DNA of 64,000 nt from an uncultured Eubacteriales bacterium. Its GTDB lineage: Bacteria > Bacillota > Clostridia > UBA1381 > UMGS1253. The stretch lies in the NCBI GenBank assembly GCA_902492065.1, contig CABUKE010000001.1, positions 124,001-188,000 on the forward strand, written 5' to 3'. The translations under genes were made by a program, and so were the position numbers. Below are positions 1 through 7,068 of the stretch, in pieces; the first letter of the stretch is position 1; every line of letters starts with the position of its first letter. The notes under the pieces were generated by a model. The model saw only the letters and a list, made by a program, of their open reading frames with translations, ran no database searches and was not told the origin of the DNA.

Positions 1-719
1 TAGTGGATGAACGGCGCGCAGTAGGTGTCAATGCTCGACCACGCCTGTGCACCCGCTGTTTCGCCCTGCGTTGTAAACGTCGAGTTCACGATCTGGCCCA
101 AAAACGAGCGCAAATGCTTTGCCGGGCCGCTTTCCACCTTGCCATATACACCGCCGAACCCGTCGGTCAGAAGCTGGCGCAGATCCCATCCAGCGCAGTA
201 CGGGCCGAAAAAGCCCAAATCGTGGATATGTGCGTCGCCGCCCTCGTGCGCCTCGCGCACCTCGTCGGGATAAATCTCGTGCAGCCAGTACTTTTTTGTA
301 AAGGTTTCCCGTACGTAGTTATTGAGGCCGTTGATGCTTTTCTGTGTATTTGCATTTTCCTGGATATGCCAGTCCTTGTCGCCAAGATAGTCGGAAAACA
401 TATCAATTGTCGCGCCGATCAGGGCGTTAATCTCCCGCGCGCCCTTGCGCTTTTCACGGTAGAGGATATATGCCTTTGCCGTCTGCGCATGCCCGTGCTC
501 AATCAGCACCTTCTCCACAACATCCTGAATGGATTCAATGTCCGGCGTTTCCCCTGCAAATTGTCTGTCAAGCGTGTCTACGACTTCATTGCACAGCCCC
601 TGCGCCATCTCAAAGTCGTTCCCGCCGACGGCCGTCGCCGCCTTGAAAATTGCCCATGTGATTTTTTCGGGCTTAAACTTTTCAAGCCGCCCGTCCCTCT
701 TTTTTACTGCCGCAATCAT
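1..719 (-). CDS. nrdD: Anaerobic ribonucleoside-triphosphate reductase, N-terminal part (runs off window)
   Basis: Class III (glycyl-radical) ribonucleotide reductase, which makes dNTPs from NTPs without oxygen. About 239 N-terminal residues are visible. An ATP-cone allosteric domain occupies roughly residues 3-92 (it begins MIAAVKKRDGRLEKF) and is followed by the start of the catalytic domain with HIHDL at 164-168 and a GGVYGKVESGPAKH stretch. The ATG at 719 has a good ribosome site (AGGAGG) 7 bases upstream. The glycyl-radical C-terminus lies outside the window, so intactness cannot be judged. The + strand open frame over the same DNA is only a shadow. Identification from family knowledge is secure; the upstream region carries a candidate NrdR operator. 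Confidence 0.93.
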   Translation of the reverse strand, partial: MIAAVKKRDGRLEKFKPEKITWAIFKAATAVGGNDFEMAQGLCNEVVDTLDRQFAGETPDIESIQDVVEKVLIEHGHAQTAKAYILYREKRKGAREINALIGATIDMFSDYLGDKDWHIQENANTQKSINGLNNYVRETFTKKYWLHEIYPDEVREAHEGGDAHIHDLGFFGPYCAGWDLRQLLTDGFGGVYGKVESGPAKHLRSFLGQIVNSTFTTQGETAGAQAWSSIDTYCAPFIH

Positions 720-752
720 GAGTTATTCCTCCTATACAATAATATCCCCAAA

Positions 753-800
753 CATGTATATGTTGTTGTTGGATTTAAACGCAAACACTATATTTAGTAA
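753..800 (-). promoter_or_regulatory. Candidate NrdR box pair upstream of nrdD
   Basis: Positions 785-800 read acactatatttagtaa, matching the NrdR box consensus acaCwAtATaTwGtgt at 13 of 16 positions. Exactly 32 bp away, 753-768 matches the central part of the same consensus (about 9 of 16). Paired boxes three helical turns apart just downstream of the -10 are the usual NrdR repression layout. NrdR itself is not in the window; function is inferred. Confidence 0.5.
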
Positions 801-804
801 ACCT

Positions 805-832
805 ATTGTATCACAACAAAATCGGGAGGCAA
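805..832 (-). promoter_or_regulatory. Probable sigma-A promoter of nrdD
   Basis: Read on the reverse strand: -35 TTGCCT (827-832), 16-bp spacer, -10 TACAAT (805-810). It lies directly upstream of the candidate NrdR boxes. Confidence 0.5.
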
Positions 833-1024
833 GGGCGGAAATTGGGCGGTTTTTAAGATTATGAACAGTAAGCTTCTATTTTCTTTTGTTTTTAATACAT
901 TTTATATATCGTGTGTTTTTTGTTAAAATTTTATTACATATACAAGATATAGTGGAAAAAGGCTGTTAAAAGTATCCTTGTACATTGTGTAGAGAGAAAA
1001 TTTATTTATTTTTTTTCACAGCTC

Positions 1025-1053
1025 TTGCGGTTTGCTATCGCTTTCGATATAAT
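1025..1053 (+). promoter_or_regulatory. Sigma-A promoter for the URO-D/TraX/lacZ operon
   Basis: -35 TTGCGG (1025-1030), 17-bp spacer, -10 TATAAT (1048-1053), about 38 bp before the first gene. The rest of the 720-1091 intergenic region is AT-rich with no gene. Confidence 0.6.
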
Positions 1054-1091
1054 GAACAAAATAGGAAATTTTTAGCTTAGGGGGAAGCGCA

Positions 1092-2207
1092 ATGACAAAC
1101 CGACAGCGCGCAATGGCTGTATTAAACTATGAACCATACGACGCACTTCCGGTCGTCCACTTTGGTTTCTGGGATGAAACAGTGGAAAAGTGGGAGGCCG
1201 AGGGTCACATTGATCATCAGACGGCGCAGGATGTGTACGACGGGAGTGAAAATCAGACGAAAATCGCCTCTATGCTGGGGTTCGACTTTGGCTGGGGAAC
1301 TTGTTTTTGCCCGAATATGGACATTATGCCGCAGTTTACACGCGAGGTCGTGGAGCAGCGCCCGGATGGGACGCGTGTTGTGCGTAACGGCTATGGTGTG
1401 CTGGAGCTGGAAAAGCCGGGCGTGGTATCCATCCCGGCCGAGGTGGGGCATACGCTCGTGGATCGTGCCTCGTGGGAAAAGGAATTTCTGCCGCGCCTGC
1501 AGTACAGCGAAGCGCGTATTGACCGTGACGCGCTTGCCGCGGTGCCGCCGCCGGAGGAGCGGAACGTACCGGTTGGGCTTGGCGGCATGAGCCTGTTTGG
1601 GCGTATCCGCGACTGGATGGGCGTAGAGGGCATCAGCTATTTATACGCGGACGACGAGGAGCTGTATAAAGAAATCATTGACACCTTCGCGGATTTGCAA
1701 TACCGTTGTCTGGAAACGGCGCTGGCCTCCGGCACGGTGTTCGACTATGCGCACTTCTGGGAGGACATCTGCTTCAAAAACGGGCCGCTCGTAGTGCCGG
1801 CTGTGTTCGACGAACTGGTAGGGCCGCACTATAAGCGGATTACCGACCTATGTCGCGCACACGGCATTACGCTTACATCGCTCGACTGCGACGGATGGAT
1901 CGACGCGCTGATTCCGACGTGGCTTCACAACGGGGTCAACACCATGTTCCCGATTGAGGTCGGGACGTGGAACGCCTCCATTGCGCCGTGGCGCGAGAAG
2001 TACGGGCGGGAAATCCGTGGCGTAGGCGGCATGAACAAAACGGTGTTTGCGCGCGACTATGCGGCAGTTGATGCGGAAGTTGAACGGCTGCGCCCGCTGG
2101 TCGAGCTGGGCGGGTATCTGCCGTGTCCCGACCACCGGATTGCGCCGGACGCAAAGTGGGAGAATGTTCAGTATTACTGTGAGAAAATGCACAAAGTGTT
2201 TGGATAG
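1092..2207 (+). CDS. Uroporphyrinogen decarboxylase (URO-D) superfamily protein
   Basis: A 371-aa cytoplasmic protein with the TIM-barrel URO-D fold (start MTNRQRAMAVLNYEPYDALP, an N-terminus typical of this group). Family members outside heme synthesis are mostly methyltransferases that move methyl groups between corrinoid proteins and thiols or demethylate small substrates; the substrate here is unknown. True HemE is unlikely because no other heme gene is near and the arginine-rich HemE N-terminal motif is not evident. The ATG has an AGGGGG ribosome site. The gene is first in a tight operon with a TraX-family protein and LacZ (gaps of 9 and 12 bp), which hints at, but does not prove, a link to sugar use. 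Confidence 0.8.
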   Translation: MTNRQRAMAVLNYEPYDALPVVHFGFWDETVEKWEAEGHIDHQTAQDVYDGSENQTKIASMLGFDFGWGTCFCPNMDIMPQFTREVVEQRPDGTRVVRNGYGVLELEKPGVVSIPAEVGHTLVDRASWEKEFLPRLQYSEARIDRDALAAVPPPEERNVPVGLGGMSLFGRIRDWMGVEGISYLYADDEELYKEIIDTFADLQYRCLETALASGTVFDYAHFWEDICFKNGPLVVPAVFDELVGPHYKRITDLCRAHGITLTSLDCDGWIDALIPTWLHNGVNTMFPIEVGTWNASIAPWREKYGREIRGVGGMNKTVFARDYAAVDAEVERLRPLVELGGYLPCPDHRIAPDAKWENVQYYCEKMHKVFG

Positions 2208-2216
2208 GAGTAGACA

Positions 2217-2930
2217 TTGACGAAACAGGGATTTGGAATCAGCGCTTTTTGGTTAAAGATGATTGCGATTGCCGCCATGACGGTCGACCATATCGGCTAT
2301 CTGTTTTTTCCGGGCGTAAGCTGGATGCGGATGGTGGGGCGGCTTACGTTCCCCATTATGGCGTTTCTGATTGCGGAGGGGTACCGCCACACGCACGACC
2401 TGCGCCGGTATGAAACGCGGCTGTTCGTGTTTGCGCTTATTTCCATGCTGCCGTTTTACCTCGCGTTCGGCTGGGTGGGAAATGTGGGCTTCACGCTCCT
2501 GTGCGGCCTGCTCGCGCTCGACTGCGGCGCACGGCTGGAGCGTGCGTGGCAGAAGGCGGCGGTCGCGGCGGTATTTATGGTGCTCAGCCTGCCGTGCGAC
2601 TGGGGCTTTAGCGGCGTTTTAGCAATCTATCTGTTCGGGCGCATAGAGAACAGGCATCTGGGCATCGTGTGCGGCGTGGCGGCCCTGCTGCTCGCGGGAG
2701 TCCTGAAGGATCAATGCCTGACGGCTGTTTTGGGGCCGGGCGTATATGCGCCGATGAAGTTTGAAACAATGTGTGCCATGCTGCTTGCTATCCCGCCTCT
2801 GTTGCTGTATAATGGTAGCCGCGGGCGCAGTATGAAATATTGGTTTTATATTTACTATCCGCTCCACCTTGCCGTGCTTGGTTTGATTGCGAGGCTGAGC
2901 GAAATTGTAAATTATTTTATGAGTTTTTAG
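2217..2930 (+). CDS. TraX family integral membrane protein
   Basis: A 237-aa polytopic membrane protein with the TraX family signature near the N-terminus (FWLKMIAIAAMTVDHIGYLF, then GRLTFPIMAFLIAEGYRHT). The prototype, F-plasmid TraX, N-acetylates F pilin, but chromosomal Firmicutes homologues are usually unrelated to conjugation and probably act as membrane acyltransferases on cell-surface molecules. Start is TTG at 2217 behind GGATAGGAG; the upstream stop ends 9 bp before. About eight hydrophobic segments are visible. No conjugation genes are nearby, so the TraX name should be read as a fold label only. Confidence 0.8.
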   Translation: MTKQGFGISAFWLKMIAIAAMTVDHIGYLFFPGVSWMRMVGRLTFPIMAFLIAEGYRHTHDLRRYETRLFVFALISMLPFYLAFGWVGNVGFTLLCGLLALDCGARLERAWQKAAVAAVFMVLSLPCDWGFSGVLAIYLFGRIENRHLGIVCGVAALLLAGVLKDQCLTAVLGPGVYAPMKFETMCAMLLAIPPLLLYNGSRGRSMKYWFYIYYPLHLAVLGLIARLSEIVNYFMSF

Positions 2931-2942
2931 GAGGAATGGATT

Positions 2943-5900
2943 ATGATGAGGCAAAATCTGCCGTGGCAGAACCCGGAGCTGTTACACATTAACCGGGAGG
3001 AGGCGCGTAGCTACTATATCCCGTTTGCCGGCGAGGCTGCGGCGCGCGCGGGCGTGAAGGCGCGCTCGCCGTATTATCGGCTTTTAAGCGGCAACTGGTC
3101 GTTTGCATATTTTGAGCGGTACATTGACTGCGAGGAAGGTATCGAGGACAAGGATTATCCGATCGACGAGTGCGACGTGATTCCGGTGCCGTCGAACTGG
3201 CAGATGTACGGCTACGATATCCCGCACTATGTGAATACGAATTACCCGTATCCGGTCGACCCGCCGTATGTGCCGGCGGACAATCCGATGGGTGTGTACC
3301 TGCGCGACTTTACGCTTCCGGTCGGCTGGGACAAAAAGGACGTGTATGTGTTCTTTGAGGGTGTGAATTCGTGCTTCTATCTATACATAAACGGCAAGGA
3401 AGTCGGCTACAGCCAGGGGACGCACAACCCGTCGGAGTTCAATATCACGCGCTATCTGACCGAGGGTGTAAACCGCATTTGCGTTAAGGTGCTCAAATGG
3501 TGCGACGGCAGTTATCTGGAAGGGCAGGACTTCTACCGCCTGTCGGGCATTTTCCGTGATGTGTATCTGCTCGCACGCGAAAAGGCGCATATCCGCGACA
3601 TTTTTGTGCGGACGGACTTGGACGCGGACTACAAAAATGCGGATATCTGTGTGGAAACGGACTATATTGGAGAAGCAGACGCGGACCTGTACGTGTATGC
3701 ACCGAATGGAGCGCAGGTCTACAGCGCAAAAGGCATTGGCGAAAAACATAGCTTCACCATTGAAAACGCCGTGCTGTGGAACGCGGAGCAGCCGCGCCTG
3801 TACCAGTTTGTGCTCGTGTGCGGCGGCGAATATATCTGTCAGGAGATCGGCCTGCGCAAGATTGAGGTGGCGAAAAACTGCGCCCTGCTCATCAATGGCG
3901 TACCGGTGAAATTGAAGGGCGTCAACCGCCACGATACGCACCCGGAGCTGGGCCACACGACGCCGTACGACCACATGGAGCTTGACCTGAAGCAGATGAA
4001 GCGGCACAATATCAATACCATTCGCACGTCGCACTATCCGAATACGTCGGAGTTTATGCGCCTGTGCGACAAGTACGGCTTTTATGTCATTGACGAGGCG
4101 GACTTGGAGTCGCACGGGTTTGCGTTTGTGTACCCGGGCTATGGCTACAGAGAATACGACAGCGAGTATTGGGTAAGCGAAAAGCCAGAGTGGAAAGCGG
4201 CGCATGTAGACCGCGCGGTGCGGCTTGTTGAGCGCGACAAAAACCACGCCTGCGTCATCTTCTGGTCGCTGGGCAACGAGGCGAGCTACGGCTCAAACCA
4301 TGACGCAATGGCGGAGTGGATTAAGTCGCGCGACAATTCCCGCCTCGTACACTACGAGCGCGCGCTCGGCGCCGGGAACCCGCCGTCCGTCGACGTGGTA
4401 AGCTCGATGTATCCGAGCTACGAGGACTTTGAAAAGGAAGGCAAAAATCGCAAAAAGGACGCGCGGCCGTACTTTATGTGCGAATACTCGCACGCAATGG
4501 GCCTCGGGCCGGGCGACTTGAAGCAGTATTGGGATTTAATCAATAAATATCCGCGCTTGATTGGCGGCTGCGTATGGGAGTGGGCCGACCATGCGGCGCA
4601 GGTGACCGACGAGGACGGCAACACATTCCACGTATACGGCGGCGCGTTTGGCGAGCATCCGCACGACTACAACTTCTGTGTCGATGGGCTGACGTTCCCG
4701 AACCGGAGCGCAAGCACGGGGCTTTTAGAGGTCAAGGCAATCTATCAGTATGTGAACATGCGCGCGCTCGATTTGGCGAACGGGAAGATAAGCGTGCGCA
4801 ACAACTATGACTTTATCTCCCTGTCTGGGCTTGACTTGTACTGGACGCTGACGCGCGACGGGAAAATCGTCGACCAGGGGCGCCAGCCGCTCCCGGCAAT
4901 CAAGCCGCACACGAGCGGTACAGTGAAGCTAACGTATCATGTGCCGGCGGACTGCCGTTATGGGTGCTATCTCGATTTGTCGGTACGCACGAGCGTCGAT
5001 ACGCTGTGGGCAAAGGCGGGGCATGAGTGCGCGTTTTGCCAGCTCCCGCTCGACGTTGCAGTGGTGAAAACGCCGTACGTCGGCATGAAGTCCGACGTAT
5101 GCGTAACGGAAGAGGACGAATACATCATCATCGACGGCGACGACTTCTCGTATATTTTCAACAAGCATTACGGCTTCTTTGACAGTATCGAATACAACGG
5201 CGTCGAGATGCTCGACGACACAATGACGCTCGGCGTATGGCGTGCGCCGACGGACAACGACAGAAATATCAAAAAGCTGTGGACGCCGCAGGATAACGAC
5301 GACGTTTCGACGACGTTTGAGCTTGCGTACGCGGCGACAGACGCATACGAGTCGCGTCTTGTCAGCGTGGACGGCGACAAGACCGTGATCGAGGCGGAGG
5401 TGCGCCTTGCATCGGCGGCGCGTCTGCCGGTGCTGAAGGCGACTGTGACGTATACGATTGGTGCAAACGGCAAGATTGATGTTTCGCTTATTGGCGATGT
5501 GCCGGAGGTGTTCCCGCACCTGCCGCGGCTCGGCTTTGACATTACCATGCCCGCAGGGAGCGAGAAGGTGGCCTACTTCGGCATGGGTCCGTGTGAAAAC
5601 TACGTCGACATGCACCACGCGGCGCACATGGGCTACTTTGAAACGACGGTAACGGACGAATATGTAGATTATATCAAGCCGCAGGAGCACGGCAATCATA
5701 CAAATGTCCACTATGCGGCGGTGTACGATATCTTAGGCCGCGGCTTGCTGTTTGAGGGTGCGGACATGTTTGAGTTTAAAGCGTCGCACTACAGTGCGGC
5801 GGAGTTGACGGAAAAGCAGCTCAATGTAGATTTGGAGGCTGACGAGCGGACGTTCGTACGCATCGACTACAAGGTCGGCGGCATTGGGTCGAACAGCTGC

Positions 5901-6008
5901 GGCCCGCAGTTAGCAGAAGCGTATCAGCTAAACGATAAGCACATCGAGTTTGCATTCTCGATGCGTCCGATTATCCTTGATAATGCTGACCCGATTGATG
6001 TGGTATGA
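2943..6008 (+). CDS. lacZ: Beta-galactosidase, GH2 family, full length
   Basis: A 1021-aa protein, nearly the same length as E. coli LacZ (1023), hydrolysing lactose and other beta-galactosides in the cytoplasm (no signal peptide). Order of domains: sugar-binding jelly roll (about 1-210, with NYPYPVDPPYVPADNPMG), immunoglobulin-like domains, TIM barrel (about 320-600) and the C-terminal beta-galactosidase small-chain domain. The acid/base Glu is E446 in GNEASYG, and the nucleophile is E514 in CEYSHAMG. GVNRHDTHPELGH is also intact. The ATG sits 8 bases after AGGAGG. It shares an operon with the URO-D-like and TraX-like genes, and no sugar transporter or lacI-type regulator is adjacent. Specificity could be plant or host galactosides rather than lactose. 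Confidence 0.95.
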   Translation: MMRQNLPWQNPELLHINREEARSYYIPFAGEAAARAGVKARSPYYRLLSGNWSFAYFERYIDCEEGIEDKDYPIDECDVIPVPSNWQMYGYDIPHYVNTNYPYPVDPPYVPADNPMGVYLRDFTLPVGWDKKDVYVFFEGVNSCFYLYINGKEVGYSQGTHNPSEFNITRYLTEGVNRICVKVLKWCDGSYLEGQDFYRLSGIFRDVYLLAREKAHIRDIFVRTDLDADYKNADICVETDYIGEADADLYVYAPNGAQVYSAKGIGEKHSFTIENAVLWNAEQPRLYQFVLVCGGEYICQEIGLRKIEVAKNCALLINGVPVKLKGVNRHDTHPELGHTTPYDHMELDLKQMKRHNINTIRTSHYPNTSEFMRLCDKYGFYVIDEADLESHGFAFVYPGYGYREYDSEYWVSEKPEWKAAHVDRAVRLVERDKNHACVIFWSLGNEASYGSNHDAMAEWIKSRDNSRLVHYERALGAGNPPSVDVVSSMYPSYEDFEKEGKNRKKDARPYFMCEYSHAMGLGPGDLKQYWDLINKYPRLIGGCVWEWADHAAQVTDEDGNTFHVYGGAFGEHPHDYNFCVDGLTFPNRSASTGLLEVKAIYQYVNMRALDLANGKISVRNNYDFISLSGLDLYWTLTRDGKIVDQGRQPLPAIKPHTSGTVKLTYHVPADCRYGCYLDLSVRTSVDTLWAKAGHECAFCQLPLDVAVVKTPYVGMKSDVCVTEEDEYIIIDGDDFSYIFNKHYGFFDSIEYNGVEMLDDTMTLGVWRAPTDNDRNIKKLWTPQDNDDVSTTFELAYAATDAYESRLVSVDGDKTVIEAEVRLASAARLPVLKATVTYTIGANGKIDVSLIGDVPEVFPHLPRLGFDITMPAGSEKVAYFGMGPCENYVDMHHAAHMGYFETTVTDEYVDYIKPQEHGNHTNVHYAAVYDILGRGLLFEGADMFEFKASHYSAAELTEKQLNVDLEADERTFVRIDYKVGGIGSNSCGPQLAEAYQLNDKHIEFAFSMRPIILDNADPIDVV

Positions 6009-6041
6009 GTTTAAAATTTTAGGAAGGACGCTACGAGAAAC

Positions 6042-6296
6042 ATGGCCATAGAGGAGCTTATTGATGCGCATAGCTTTTCAAGTAATAACAGAGAAGCACT
6101 GATGCGGGACGATATATGTGGGTGTTTTTACTGTATTAAAATTTTCAGTCCATACGAAATTAATGAATGGATTGAAGACTCTGCCGGGACAGCTGTTTGT
6201 CCGTATTGTGGGATCGATTCCATATTGGGTAGAAGTTCTGGGTATCCCATTAAACAAGAGTTTTTACTTGAGATGAAAGCATATTGGTTTGGTTAA
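6042..6296 (+). CDS. Small cytoplasmic zinc-ribbon protein, function unknown
   Basis: An 84-aa protein with two CxxC-type knuckles (CFYC near residue 29 and CPYC near residue 54), which should bind one zinc ion. It is acidic, has no signal or membrane segment, and starts at ATG after AGGAAGG. I recognise it as a widespread 'hypothetical cytoplasmic protein' type (CxYC...W.DxGxTAxCPYCG) with no assigned role. It lies 33 bp downstream of lacZ and before a strong terminator, so it is probably the last gene of that operon, though unrelated in function. Confidence 0.7.
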   Translation: MAIEELIDAHSFSSNNREALMRDDICGCFYCIKIFSPYEINEWIEDSAGTAVCPYCGIDSILGRSSGYPIKQEFLLEMKAYWFG

Positions 6297-6299
6297 ATG

Positions 6300-6334
6300 A
6301 AAAATGCCCCGCCGGTATCCGGCGGGGCATTTTT
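6300..6334. terminator. Strong bidirectional intrinsic terminator
   Basis: AAAAATGCCCCGCCGG, a four-base loop, then the exact complement ending in TTTTT. It closes the lacZ operon. Confidence 0.9.
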
Positions 6335-6340
6335 CAACAT

Positions 6341-6369
6341 TTGTATTTTTGAGAAAAATATGCTATAAT
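6341..6369 (+). promoter_or_regulatory. Sigma-A promoter for the small membrane protein gene
   Basis: TTGTAT (6341-6346), 17-bp spacer, TATAAT (6364-6369). It lies immediately after the lacZ operon terminator. Confidence 0.55.
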
Positions 6370-6520
6370 AAAATTGTTTTATTTTTAAATAGAAGGGCGT
6401 GAAATTATTTTGCAATAATTGTTTGCTATTAATTGTAGAACTGGTTACGTCACTGTCAATGCGGCTGAAAAAGTATGGTGTTTAATGTTTGCATATGATA
6501 CAACGGTAAGAGGTGAGATA

Positions 6521-7030
6521 ATGAATAAAAAATCCCTTCTCGTTTTAGTGGTTACTTTTCTAACGGTTGCTTTTGCTGCAGTGATTGCAGCGGGACTTTT
6601 GACGGGCCATGTATTATTAAAAGCTTTTGAAAATCCTGTGATTGCCAGTTTGTCTAAATATGACAGTTGTGATCGCTATTATAGTGATGGGTTTCAGGAT
6701 TATACAAATTATTGTAAATACTATTATAAAGAACAAAAGCATGTCATTGAAAATTTAGAAAAAAATCAATATTTTAAATCAGTAACAGAGAAAGATATAA
6801 AAGAATTAAAAAGTTATTTTGATAATTTTAAAAGCTGTCTTGAATATGTGGATTATAAGGACGAATATGATTTTCAAATGGACAGCATAGATACGACTGA
6901 TTATTATTTAATACAAAATAAAGATACCTGTGAAAAGTATGCAGATTATCCTGACAAGTATTCTGCGTCCGATGTTTACTTTTTTGATGTGCTAACGAAA
7001 ACGCTGTTTTTTATTCATACAAACATATAA
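6521..7030 (+). CDS. Small membrane-anchored protein, function unknown
   Basis: 169 aa from the ATG at 6521 (GAGGTGAGATA ribosome site); the longer open frame starting at 6419 has no ribosome site. One N-terminal hydrophobic helix (residues about 5-30, KKSLLVLVVTFLTVAFAAV) would anchor an extracytoplasmic, charged, tyrosine-rich domain (NYCKYYYKEQKH...). Several Cys residues are present but no lipobox. Base composition is clearly more AT-rich than the flanking lacZ and mutS2 genes, suggesting separate acquisition. No family recognised. It ends 38 bp before mutS2 without a clear terminator. Confidence 0.6.
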   Translation: MNKKSLLVLVVTFLTVAFAAVIAAGLLTGHVLLKAFENPVIASLSKYDSCDRYYSDGFQDYTNYCKYYYKEQKHVIENLEKNQYFKSVTEKDIKELKSYFDNFKSCLEYVDYKDEYDFQMDSIDTTDYYLIQNKDTCEKYADYPDKYSASDVYFFDVLTKTLFFIHTNI

Positions 7031-7068
7031 AACGAATTCTTTAAGACCATAACCAACAGGAGAAAAAC

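Noticed and set aside
3..797. Long + strand open frame (264 codons) at the left edge
   Set aside because: It lies antisense to nrdD, whose protein is unmistakable, and has no ribosome site.
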